In this document: in pieces, positions 25,675 through 33,422 of the stretch
Position numbering within the stretch: the stretch's first letter is position 1
Layout of the letters: each line of letters begins with the position of its first letter
Assembly (NCBI RefSeq): GCF_004358025.1
Contig: NZ_SMTL01000001.1
Location: 1,178,001 to 1,242,000, forward strand
DNA from: Rhizobium deserti
Lineage (GTDB): Bacteria > Pseudomonadota > Alphaproteobacteria > Rhizobiales > Rhizobiaceae
Length of the DNA: 64,000 bases
Reading direction: 5' to 3'
Translations under genes and position numbers: made by a program
Notes under the pieces: model-generated
What the model was told of the DNA's origin: nothing
Databases searched by the model: none
Seen by the model: the letters and a program-made list of their open reading frames with translations, nothing else

Positions 25675-27183
25675 GTGGCGCAGGTGGACGTGACGACTTA
25701 TCACAGCAGGACTATATTGCAGGAACGGGATCCCATTCTGAAGCCGGGCCGCAATTTATGGCGGTCCGCAAAGGCCGACAGGCTCAGCTTCCTGATCGAT
25801 GGCGAGGAATATTTCCGGCGCCTGCAGGAGGTCCTGCCTCAGGCGGAAAAGTCCATCTTCATCATCGGCTGGGACTTCAATCCGGATATCCGGCTGACGC
25901 CGCGCGATCCGGCAAGCCCGACGCTCGGACAGATCCTGCGCGATTGCGTCGATCGCAATCCCGAACTTGTTCTGCGCATTCTCGTCTGGGGGATGGGTCC
26001 GATCTATTCGGGCAAGAGCTTCAAGATGTTCGGCAAGATGGATTGGAGCGATCATCCGCGCATCCAGCTGCGCTTCGATTTCCGCCATCCGCTGCGCGCC
26101 AGCCACCACCAGAAGATCGTCGTGCTCGACGATCAGGCGGCGTTCCTCGGTGGCATCGACCTGACCGCCCGCCGTTGGGACGACCGCAACCACTCGATCG
26201 ACAACCCGGTCCGCGTTGCGCCGGACGGCGTGGCCTATGGCCCGGTGCATGACATGCAGACGTTGGTGACCGGGCCGATCGCCGGCATGATCGGCGAGGT
26301 TGCGCGGCGGCGCTGGAAGACGGCGACGCAAGAAACAGTGCCCGCCACGACCGTCGATAAGCCGGCGCCGTGGCCGGCGGGGCTCACGCCGGCGCTGGAA
26401 AACTGCAGCACCGGCCTTGCCCTGACGGAGCCTTGGAAATGGAAGGGCCGGCGCGGACACCGCGAAGCGATCCGCCTGACCCATGATGCGCTGAAGGCCG
26501 CCAAGCGGCATCTGTATATCGAAACCCAGTATCTCGCCTCCTTCGGCGTCGGCCGGACACTTGCCAAGCTTTTGCGAGCGTCCGACGGGCCGGAGATTGT
26601 GGTGATCGTCACATGCGAGTCGCACGGCTTTCTCGAAAGGCTGACCATGGGCGGCAACCGCAACCGGCTGATCCGCCGACTACAGCGTGCCGACCGCCAT
26701 AACCGGCTGCGCGTCTTCTTTGCCGTGACGCCCGACGGCAAGGGCGGCGAACGCGAGATCATCGTGCATTCCAAGGTGATCATTGCCGACGACCGCTTCG
26801 TGCGGGTCGGCTCCTCCAACCTCAACAACCGGTCGGAAGGCCTCGATACCGAATGCGATATCGCGGTGGAAACCAGTGATCCGCTTTCCCGCCGGTCGAT
26901 CCTTTCGCTGCGCAATGATCTGATTGCCGAACATCTCGACGCCGATCCGGCTCAGGTGACCGAAATCATCCGGGAAACCGGATCGATGATCGCCGCCATG
27001 GACCGGCTGAATGTCCATCCGCGCGGCCTGCGACCATTCGAGATCGACCCCCACAAGGGCGAAACCGGCTCGCTGATCGGCACCGGACTGGTGGACCCGA
27101 AGCAGCCGTTCTGGCCGATTCCCGAAATTAGTTCCTGGGTGAGGAAGATGGCCGGCCGCCTGTCAGCCCGCCGGATGTCCTGA
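25675..27183 (+). CDS. Phospholipase D-type protein (YbhO/cardiolipin synthase-like)
   Basis: A protein of about 502 residues with two HKD motifs, HHQKIVVLD (near residue 145) and HSKVIIAD (near residue 365), which together form one phosphatidyl-transfer site. No N-terminal membrane helices are present, as in ClsB/YbhO. The start is a GTG; 25675 is chosen for the AAGGA before it, but GTG codons at 25657, 25684 and 25690 are in frame. Neighbours are homologues of YbhP and YbhN, matching the E. coli ybhPON set. Its 3' end overlaps the YbhN-like gene by 21 bases. Confidence 0.87.
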   Translation: MAQVDVTTYHSRTILQERDPILKPGRNLWRSAKADRLSFLIDGEEYFRRLQEVLPQAEKSIFIIGWDFNPDIRLTPRDPASPTLGQILRDCVDRNPELVLRILVWGMGPIYSGKSFKMFGKMDWSDHPRIQLRFDFRHPLRASHHQKIVVLDDQAAFLGGIDLTARRWDDRNHSIDNPVRVAPDGVAYGPVHDMQTLVTGPIAGMIGEVARRRWKTATQETVPATTVDKPAPWPAGLTPALENCSTGLALTEPWKWKGRRGHREAIRLTHDALKAAKRHLYIETQYLASFGVGRTLAKLLRASDGPEIVVIVTCESHGFLERLTMGGNRNRLIRRLQRADRHNRLRVFFAVTPDGKGGEREIIVHSKVIIADDRFVRVGSSNLNNRSEGLDTECDIAVETSDPLSRRSILSLRNDLIAEHLDADPAQVTEIIRETGSMIAAMDRLNVHPRGLRPFEIDPHKGETGSLIGTGLVDPKQPFWPIPEISSWVRKMAGRLSARRMS

Positions 27184-28095
27184 CGGCTGCCGGCGATAAT
27201 AGGCTTCTGCAATGACGAGGGTCGGCAGGCCGATCATCAGCGGCACGAAGAAGTAAAGCACCCGGAAGGCGACCATGGCGCCGATCGCTTCCGTGCCGGG
27301 AAGGATGCCGAGAATGGTGGCTTCCAGCACGCCGAGCCCGCCCGGCACATGGCTGATCAGCGCTGCCATATTAGCCGTCACATAGGCCGTCGCCACCTGC
27401 AGATAGCCGGCCTCGGTGAAGGCGGCGAGCAGTTGGTGGATGGCGGCGGCGACGCAGGCGAAATTCAGCGCACCTATGCCGATCTGCGCCAGCGCAAGCC
27501 GCAAGACCGGCGGCTCGAAGCGCCATGAGCGGACAATCAGCGGGCGCCGCAGAAAGGCGCAAAGCAGCAGATAACCCGCCGGGACGGCAAGGCAGGCGCA
27601 GCCGAGCAGGGCCCGCGCCGCGCGGTTCATGCCCAGAAGATCCGTCGCGCGGCCGAGATCGGCAAGCAGGGCCAGACCTGCCAGCGTCGCCAGCCCAAGT
27701 CCGACGGTAACGCCGCAGAAAATGATCACTTTGCCGATTTCCTCGGCGCCGAGGCCCCAGCGGGAATAAAAGCGGTAGCGCACGGCACCGCTGCTCAAGG
27801 CGGCCATGCCGACATTATGGCCGATGGAGAGCGCGGTGAACGAGGCGAGCGCGGTTTCCCGATAAGGGAGCGGCTTGCCCGCATAGCGCACGGCCAGCGC
27901 ATCGAACATGGTCAGGCAGAAATAGGAGAGGATGACGAAGCAGAAGGCGCCGGCCAGCCGCAGACCGGAAATCGACTGGATGGATTCCTCGATCTCGTCC
28001 CAGGTATAGCGGCCGAGGCTACGATAAACGAGAAGGGCCGCAACACAGACCGCGGCACCGAGCAAGAGTTTCAGGAGGTGCCGTCTGATAGCCAT
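27163..28095 (-). CDS. YbhN/UPF0104 family membrane protein (lysylphosphatidylglycerol synthase TM-like)
   Basis: A 310-residue integral membrane protein with about eight helices and the family motif HVPGGLGVLEATIL near residue 265. This is the flippase-like domain also found in MprF, but without the aminoacyl-transfer domain. The ATG at 28095 was chosen over a long upstream open frame that runs antisense to the phosphodiesterase gene. A palindromic stress promoter shared with that gene lies upstream. It converges with the phospholipase D gene, so the three form a lipid-related module. Confidence 0.87.
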   Translation of the reverse strand: MAIRRHLLKLLLGAAVCVAALLVYRSLGRYTWDEIEESIQSISGLRLAGAFCFVILSYFCLTMFDALAVRYAGKPLPYRETALASFTALSIGHNVGMAALSSGAVRYRFYSRWGLGAEEIGKVIIFCGVTVGLGLATLAGLALLADLGRATDLLGMNRAARALLGCACLAVPAGYLLLCAFLRRPLIVRSWRFEPPVLRLALAQIGIGALNFACVAAAIHQLLAAFTEAGYLQVATAYVTANMAALISHVPGGLGVLEATILGILPGTEAIGAMVAFRVLYFFVPLMIGLPTLVIAEAYYRRQPSGHPAG

Positions 28096-28124
28096 TGTTT
28101 CTCCGCATGCTGACTTGCCGGGTG

Positions 28125-28149
28125 GGAACGAAACGGCGCCGAAGGTGTT
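28125..28149 (+). promoter_or_regulatory. EcfG-type promoter for the YbhP-like gene (nested bidirectional element)
   Basis: GGAAC (28125-28129), 16 bases, TGTT (28146-28149). The predicted transcript start is a few bases before the ATG at 28159, so the leader would be very short. Confidence 0.55.
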
Positions 28150-28151
28150 CC
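28127..28151 (-). promoter_or_regulatory. EcfG-type promoter for the YbhN-like gene (nested bidirectional element)
   Basis: Minus strand: GGAAC (28147-28151), 16 bases, CGTT (28127-28130), an exact consensus match. Its -10 overlaps the -35 of the opposite promoter and the reverse. Confidence 0.7.
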
Positions 28152-28158
28152 CCGCGCT

Positions 28159-28911
28159 ATGAACGATCCTACAGCCGCCAAGATTTCCACGCCCCGCCGA
28201 TTGAAGATCCTCACCTACAATGTCCACAGCTGCATCGGCACGGACCGCAGGCTCGATCCTGCGCGCATTGCCGAGGTCATCGCTCTGCTGCAGCCGGACA
28301 TTATCGGCCTGCAGGAACTGGATGTCGGCCGCAGCCGGACCGGCGGCGTCGACCAGGCGCAGGTGATCGCCTCCCTGCTGAGCATGGATTTTCATTTCCA
28401 CGCCGCCCTCAATATTGCCGAAGAGCGCTATGGCGATGCCATCCTGACTGCCCTGCCGGCAAGATTGGTCAAGGCCGGGGAACTCCCTTCGCTTGGGGAA
28501 CAAAGGGGCGCGCTTTGGGTGGAAGTAGACTGCGGCGATCGCAAGCTGCAGATTTTCAACACCCATCTGGGCCTGTTCGGCAAGGATCGCATGGGGCAGA
28601 TCAACTGCCTGCTCGGGCCGGAATGGCTGGGGCAGCAAATGTTGTCGCATCAGCCCCGCATCCTGATCGGCGACCTCAATTCGACGCCGATCACCAGGAC
28701 CTACAAACAAGCGGCCAAGGCTCTCAACGACGCGCATTCGGCCTGCGTCGCAAGGCCCAAGGCGACATTCCCGTCGCGCTTTCCGCTTTTGCGCCTCGAC
28801 CACGTCTTCGTTTCGGACGAAATCCGCGTCGTGGAGGTCGAGGCCGTTTCGACGCCGCTCACCCGCCGCGCCTCCGACCACCTGCCGCTCCTGGCGACGG
28901 TGGAAGTCTGA
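28159..28911 (+). CDS. Endonuclease/exonuclease/phosphatase family protein (YbhP-like)
   Basis: A 250-residue metal-dependent phosphodiesterase fold. The core motifs are LTYNVHSCIG, GLQELDVG (metal-binding Glu), FNTHLGL, GDLNSTP and the closing SDHLPLLA (catalytic Asp-His). No signal peptide is present. Homologues sit with YbhO and YbhN in E. coli, and phospholipid-derived substrates are a reasonable guess. It is divergent from the YbhN-like gene with 63 bases between starts. Confidence 0.87.
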   Translation: MNDPTAAKISTPRRLKILTYNVHSCIGTDRRLDPARIAEVIALLQPDIIGLQELDVGRSRTGGVDQAQVIASLLSMDFHFHAALNIAEERYGDAILTALPARLVKAGELPSLGEQRGALWVEVDCGDRKLQIFNTHLGLFGKDRMGQINCLLGPEWLGQQMLSHQPRILIGDLNSTPITRTYKQAAKALNDAHSACVARPKATFPSRFPLLRLDHVFVSDEIRVVEVEAVSTPLTRRASDHLPLLATVEV

Positions 28912-28945
28912 AGGCGCGGCGGACAATCTCCGCCGCGCCTTCTTT
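28910..28945 (+). terminator. Rho-independent terminator after the YbhP-like gene
   Basis: A perfect 14-bp stem (GAAGGCGCGGCGGA) with a 5-base loop, followed by TTTAT, overlapping the stop codon. Confidence 0.88.
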
Positions 28946-28981
28946 ATCCTTCTGCCGGCGCGAGCGCCGCCAGGCTCTCGC

Positions 28982-29215
28982 TCAGCCCTTCTTGTGGCCG
29001 CTTTCCTGGCCGCGACCGCGGATGATCGCCGGATCGTCGTTCATCGAGACATCGGCGGCGCGCATGTTGATATTGTCTCCGCGCCGAAACGCCTCGCGGG
29101 CCGCATCGCCGCGCTTGAGGTCGGTTTCGGCGTCGAATTCCTCGCCCGCATTGGCGGTGTTCACCTGCTTTTGCAGGATATCGCGCTGTTGCTGATGGGT
29201 CTTGTTGCCTTGCAT
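28982..29215 (-). CDS. Small charged protein, 77 aa
   Basis: A hydrophilic product (MQGNKTHQQQRDIL to QESGHKKG) rich in Asp, Arg, Gln and Asn, probably disordered. An AAGGAGA ribosome site lies before the ATG, and an EcfG-type promoter is 100 bases upstream. I recognise no family. It belongs with the other tiny stress-promoter genes in this window. Confidence 0.68.
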   Translation of the reverse strand: MQGNKTHQQQRDILQKQVNTANAGEEFDAETDLKRGDAAREAFRRGDNINMRAADVSMNDDPAIIRGRGQESGHKKG

Positions 29216-29314
29216 GGACTTTCTCCTTATGTGCCGCCGCTACGTGCTGGCGCGGCCCCGCTGATCGGGATCGACGCCGCCAAACCGGTTGGCGTCATTG
29301 GCTCACGAGAGCAA

Positions 29315-29339
29315 AACCGGGACAGATGGCGATTGTTCC
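29315..29339 (-). promoter_or_regulatory. EcfG-type stress promoter for the 77-aa protein
   Basis: Minus strand: GGAAC (29335-29339), 16 bases, GGTT (29315-29318). Confidence 0.65.
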
Positions 29340-29616
29340 GCATGCGCGATCGCTAAAATACACGAGGCTGCGCGGGACGAGTTTGAAGCAAGACTGCTCG
29401 CCAGACGTCGCTCACCCGGCTTGTCCCGGTGACACTACAGCTTGATAAATTGCCTCCCCAACTGGTTTTTCCTAAGGCAAGCGCCTTTTCGTGGGTGAGG
29501 TGTAGTCGGACGCGACCTTCTGGAATTTGAGACACCAATTAGCGAACACCTCGGCATAAGATCTACGAGGCTCTCGCAGGTCGCTAATCGTTCGCGCACA
29601 GTCGCCCACAGCTGAT

Positions 29617-29715
29617 AATGTTACCGATCTTGATCGCGAACATGTTCGAGATGACAGCGCCGTCCGTTAGGGTGCATAGGTCTTCCAGCACTGCCTTACC
29701 CAGTGGCCCGGACAC
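29617..29715 (-). pseudogene. Possible groEL fragment
   Basis: The minus strand reads GKAVLEDLCTLTDGAVIS followed by NMFAIKIGN. From memory of the family, this resembles the GroEL segment KAMLEDIAILTGGTVIS plus EDLGIKLE at a little over half identity. The likeness stops on both sides and a stop codon follows at 29584-29586. There is no start or other chaperonin sequence, so it would be a relic of about 33 codons. Confidence 0.45.
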
Positions 29716-29742
29716 TATATTAAGCAGGGTCTTTCTTTTAAC

Positions 29743-29776
29743 GGCGGCGCAGCTAGCTTCAAGAAGCCGCGCCGCC
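29743..29776 (-). terminator. Hairpin after the DUF305 fusion gene
   Basis: GGCGGCGC and GCGCCGCC arms enclose an 18-base loop that can itself pair (GCTTC/GAAGC). It lies just past the stop at 29785. The following minus-strand bases are GTTAAAAG, so the T run is poor. Confidence 0.45.
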
Positions 29777-29784
29777 CCTTATCC

Positions 29785-31248
29785 TTAATGCGACATCGAC
29801 ACGTTACTGGAATGGGCGCGGGCCAGTGCTTCCATCTGTGTTAACTCGGCCTGCTGCTCTGAAACAATGTGCTCAGCCAACTGCCTCAGTTCCGGATCAT
29901 TTCCACTCTCCAAATAGGTGCGCGCCATGTCGATCGCAGCCTGGTGATGCGGCACCATCAACGCCACAAAGTCGCGATTCACATCACCCGTTACGTTTAC
30001 GCGGTTGGCGGCTTCGTGCATCGCGTGCATCTGTGCCATCATCGCCGCGGCAGCCCCTGCGCCAGGTGCGCGGTTCGCCTCGGCGTCGCCATGGTAGTGC
30101 TCGTTTCCACGCCAGAAGGCTCCGGGTGCAGCTCCCGTGTTGGTGTTGACGACGCTGGATTCCGGCCGCAGCAGTGCTGCTATTTGTCCGCTCGCGCGTT
30201 CATAGATGATATTATGCAGTCCAGCATACGACACCATCGTTACCGCGAGCCCGGCAGCGAGCCCGGCGGGTACGTATAGCGTCGCGGAGCGACCCTGGGG
30301 CGAGATTTCGAGTGCACTGTTGCGCAAAGGATCGGCAAGCACGACGAGTAAGGACGCCAATATCGTCGCATGACCTATCAGGTCCACCCGTCCGAATGGA
30401 TAAACCGCCGCAAACATCAGCGCAAACAGAGCAAAGGCGGACAGTCGGCGTACCAGCGGCGTCCAGAGCAAACCGAACCCCAAAGTAAAATCAGCGACGC
30501 CCGCCATTGTGGTATATGGGCCGAATGGGATACCAAACGCGAGGAATGGCTTTTCCTCAAGAAGCGGCATGAACCACTGTGGATACATGAACTTTTCCAT
30601 GCTCGACCAGGTGAGCGCCAGCGCAATGCCCCAACGTAGCACTGCGAAACGGCGGTCGTGCCATTTCCCATCCGGCATCCCTGAAAGGAGCAAATAGCCT
30701 GCAAGCCCTAGACCCAATGCGAGGTAATCAAACAGGTGGAAGAGGTCGTATGCACCCAGCGTGAATAGCCACAGGACCACGATGGCAAGCGCGGCCAGTG
30801 GCCGGGTGCGGCGCATCGGGATCAGCAGTGCAATAACAATCTGCGCCCAGGGAACTAGTTCGGATTTCGTCTTAAGGTCAGGCGTCAGATAAGTCCCGCC
30901 TACGGCGAACAAAGCTACAAAAAATGCCGCCATGACGCTCAGCAAGAAAGGATCTGCATGGCGGCGCAGCGGCGATGTGGCAGTATCCAGCCCTTCTAAT
31001 ACTAGCTGCCCCGGCCGCCTCTGCTCTAGGAGGGTCGCCACCAGGAAAAAGCCGAGAACCAATAGGAGCGCCAGCCAGAAGTAAGGAAGGCCAAGCGTAG
31101 TCGTGATGGGGACCGGCTTGGCGGAGACTTCATAAGCCTCAAACCACTTCACATGAGCCGACGCCGCTGAAGGCGCAAGCGTGCACAAAAGCGCAAGAGA
31201 AGCACGCCCAGCCGACGGCACTCCTTTATCAGATTGACGAAAGAACAT
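29785..31248 (-). CDS. Polytopic membrane protein fused to a C-terminal DUF305 domain
   Basis: A 487-residue protein. A hydrophobic leader (to about ASA-HVKWF) and some eight helices span about 1-350. A linker with NEHYHGDAEANR leads to a DUF305 domain at about 400-487, with [21 protein letters not shown]305 domains are helical, four-helix-bundle-like, and often found with copper handling. The membrane part recalls DoxX-like proteins, without certainty. A perfect FNR box lies 87 bases upstream, and an FNR-type regulator gene is next upstream, so low oxygen probably controls it. Lower GC suggests transfer. Confidence 0.78.
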   Translation of the reverse strand: MFFRQSDKGVPSAGRASLALLCTLAPSAASAHVKWFEAYEVSAKPVPITTTLGLPYFWLALLLVLGFFLVATLLEQRRPGQLVLEGLDTATSPLRRHADPFLLSVMAAFFVALFAVGGTYLTPDLKTKSELVPWAQIVIALLIPMRRTRPLAALAIVVLWLFTLGAYDLFHLFDYLALGLGLAGYLLLSGMPDGKWHDRRFAVLRWGIALALTWSSMEKFMYPQWFMPLLEEKPFLAFGIPFGPYTTMAGVADFTLGFGLLWTPLVRRLSAFALFALMFAAVYPFGRVDLIGHATILASLLVVLADPLRNSALEISPQGRSATLYVPAGLAAGLAVTMVSYAGLHNIIYERASGQIAALLRPESSVVNTNTGAAPGAFWRGNEHYHGDAEANRAPGAGAAAAMMAQMHAMHEAANRVNVTGDVNRDFVALMVPHHQAAIDMARTYLESGNDPELRQLAEHIVSEQQAELTQMEALARAHSSNVSMSH

Positions 31249-31334
31249 GATGGTTTCCTTGTTGTCCCGGCGTTGCGGGCCTTATGCTTTGCCGGGGTCT
31301 GCACGCGGAATAGATAAAGCACGGCATCCGCGCA

Positions 31335-31348
31335 TTGATTGAAATCAA
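31335..31348. promoter_or_regulatory. FNR box
   Basis: TTGAT-TGAA-ATCAA is a perfect match to the FNR/Anr/FixK consensus TTGAT-N4-ATCAA. It is centred about 93 bases before the DUF305 fusion gene and downstream of the FNR-type gene. Confidence 0.85.
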
Positions 31349-31492
31349 TGCACCGACTGCCGCGCCAATGAATCATCGCGATGACGGCTAGGCCCATATC
31401 AAGCGCAGTAAACAGGACCGCAGCTGTCCTGGGCAAACCGAATTGTAGTCTCGACCAAAAAGCCTGCCCGGCTTTCTCGTCGACGGAATGGA

Positions 31493-32236
31493 TTAGTGGA
31501 AGTCCATCCCGGCGACCGCTTGCAGACCACGGTTATCGACCAGTTCAACAATATGCGGTTCAGGGAGCTGGATCAGGCCCGTATTGCGCAGCTTGGTAAA
31601 GGAGCGGCTGACGGTCTCAATCGTGAGCCCGAGATAGTCGGCGATATCAGTGCGCGACATTGGCAGGGAAAGCGGATTGGCGGACAGCTTGTGCTCGGCC
31701 GCCCGCATCGACAAGGTCAGAAGAAAGCTTGCAAGCTTTTCGACCGGCGTCAAACGCCCGAGCATCACCTGGTTGTCGCGGGCTTGACGAAGAGCCATGC
31801 GGGTGAAGGCGTGCAGCCGATCCTTCAGCTTGGGGAAGCGTTCCATTAGCGCCTGCATGTCGCGGGTTGTAAACGAACAGAGCTGAACCGCCCCGATCGC
31901 TTCCGCCGTAGCGGAGTGGACGTCATCATCTGCCAGACCGAAGTAATCACCTGGAAGCAGGAAGCCGGTGATCTGGCGGCGGCCATCAGGAAGTGCGATT
32001 GAGAGGCGTAACACGCCGGCAGTAAGGCTATAAACCCGTCTCAACGGATCGCCCTCGCTCACCAGCATCTCGTCAGGAACGAGGTTACGCGACGTCATGA
32101 TTTTCTCAAGCTCAGCAACTTCATCGTCCGCCAGTGCGGCACAGACCGCCATCGTGCGGACGTCGCAGCTGGCACAGGCGCCGCATGGCTTTCGAAATCC
32201 TAAAGATGGCGGCGCGGTCAAAGTCTTGTCGTCCAT
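31493..32236 (-). CDS. Crp/Fnr family oxygen-sensing regulator (FNR type)
   Basis: A 247-residue regulator with a cyclic-nucleotide-like domain and a C-terminal helix-turn-helix (MSRTDIADYLGLTIETVSRSFTKL). N-terminal cysteines at 18, 21, 24 and 32 plus Cys120 match the ligand pattern of [4Fe-4S] FNR proteins, unlike FixK, which lacks them. The recognition helix ETVSR is that of FNR, which binds TTGAT-N4-ATCAA. Such a site lies downstream, before the membrane-DUF305 gene, making that gene the likely local target. Confidence 0.9.
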   Translation of the reverse strand: MDDKTLTAPPSLGFRKPCGACASCDVRTMAVCAALADDEVAELEKIMTSRNLVPDEMLVSEGDPLRRVYSLTAGVLRLSIALPDGRRQITGFLLPGDYFGLADDDVHSATAEAIGAVQLCSFTTRDMQALMERFPKLKDRLHAFTRMALRQARDNQVMLGRLTPVEKLASFLLTLSMRAAEHKLSANPLSLPMSRTDIADYLGLTIETVSRSFTKLRNTGLIQLPEPHIVELVDNRGLQAVAGMDFH

Positions 32237-32770
32237 TTTGCCAGTCGATCCATCTCATGTGCTGTGATCCAGGTCGTCTAGCTAAGACGGCAGCCGGAAT
32301 CTCTTGGGGAGACGGATCGCAACTTCTGGCATTTATACCAGCCTGCCCAGGTTACATCCAGAGACCTCGTTCTTCGCCGATTGCTTCACACTAAATCAAA
32401 ACCTGCTTACGTGGCGGTGCAATGTCCCGCAGGCGCAAAGCATGGTGGCGAAGAAAAGGTGCAGGAATCAGTCGGCCTCACACGGCGTACATACACCGCT
32501 TCCTGCCGGCAGTACCGTCCAACAAGACTCCTGCTTCACGCGTTGAAGGGGCGGTGGGTTCAGGATTGGCTTCTAAATGGCGGACGCCAGGTTTGTTAGG
32601 CGATGGTAGAGGCGCAACAGGCGGCCGGCTAGAATGACCATGAAAAACCGCCCGCCCCTCACAGCCAGCGCACGGTGGCAGATCCTAAAACCTTGAGGTT
32701 ACCGCGTGACATAGGAGATTTTAGAAATGCCATATCTCAAAAGCTTGCGCGACCATAGACTCAGCGGCCC
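32237..32770. other. Gene-free 534-base segment
   Basis: I see no convincing gene, RNA or repeat here. Short frames have poor codon use and no ribosome sites, apart from an AGGAG before a 23-codon frame at 32728. It may hold the promoter of the FNR-type gene and the debris of older sequence. Confidence 0.5.
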
Positions 32771-33334
32771 TCACCGCCGCGTCAGGGCGACGAGATAGCG
32801 GGCCGGCGCTTTGGCGGGGTTTGAAAAAACGCAATCGGCTGGCGGGCCTAGCATCAGGCAATCGCCCTGGCGCAAATGGTGCAGCACCGGCCCCTCCCGG
32901 AAATCCAGAAGGCCTTCGAGAACCCAGATCTGCTGGTGCTGGAAGGCGAAGGCCGAGGCGGGATAAGGCACGCGCACGCCGGGCGGCAGGTCAACCTCCA
33001 GAAGCTCGATCGGCGCATTGGGCGGCGAAACGGCGCGGCGCGTATAGCCGGTTTCAGGATCGGTCCAGACAGGCTGCCGCTCGTAGGCTCTGCTGCGCAG
33101 CTCTTCCCGTTCGGCCAAGGCCAGCAAGACTGAAAGCGGCAGGCCGAAAGCGCCCGACAGCCGGCCGAGCACGGTTGCGGTCGGGCTCGCCTCCTTGCGC
33201 TCGATCTTGCTGATCATCGCTTTGGAAACGCCGGCCCGTTCCGCCAGCTCTGCCAGCGACCATTCCCGCGCTTCCCGCTCGGCCTTCAGCCGGGTGGCGA
33301 TTGCTTCTGCCGGATCCTTTTCACTGCCGCTCAA
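32771..33334 (-). CDS. XRE family regulator with cupin sensor domain
   Basis: A 187-residue repressor-type protein. The helix-turn-helix is at about 15-70 (WSLAELAERAGVSKAMISKIERKEASPT), and a small cupin domain fills about 100-187 (PPGVRVPYP, HQQIWVLEG). It is divergent from a flavin monooxygenase gene, with a TCTTATA/TATAAGA inverted repeat between them. It probably controls that gene and the MFS carrier after it in response to a small ligand held by the cupin. Confidence 0.88.
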   Translation of the reverse strand: MSGSEKDPAEAIATRLKAEREAREWSLAELAERAGVSKAMISKIERKEASPTATVLGRLSGAFGLPLSVLLALAEREELRSRAYERQPVWTDPETGYTRRAVSPPNAPIELLEVDLPPGVRVPYPASAFAFQHQQIWVLEGLLDFREGPVLHHLRQGDCLMLGPPADCVFSNPAKAPARYLVALTRR

Positions 33335-33356
33335 CTGGCTTGCCTTCCTCTGATCG

Positions 33357-33388
33357 TCTTATATAGTGGACGAACAGATCCTATAAGA
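33357..33388. promoter_or_regulatory. Inverted repeat in divergent promoter region
   Basis: TCTTATA and TATAAGA, 18 bases apart, in the 88-base gap between the XRE-cupin gene and the monooxygenase gene. It probably combines -10 elements with an operator. Confidence 0.45.
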
Positions 33389-33422
33389 GACACCGAGCAT
33401 TCGCAACCGGACGAGGAACCGC

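Larger units (their letters stand above)
29216..29784. other. Gene-poor 569-base segment
   Basis: It holds the stress promoter at 29315-29339, a groEL-like remnant at about 29617-29715 and a hairpin at 29743-29776. Short open frames between 29350 and 29600 show no recognisable protein. The composition is visibly less GC-rich than the flanks. Confidence 0.6.

Noticed and set aside
29353-29538. Small protein gene in the gap after the 77-aa gene
   Set aside because: No ribosome site, non-ATG start and no recognisable sequence; probably chance or debris.
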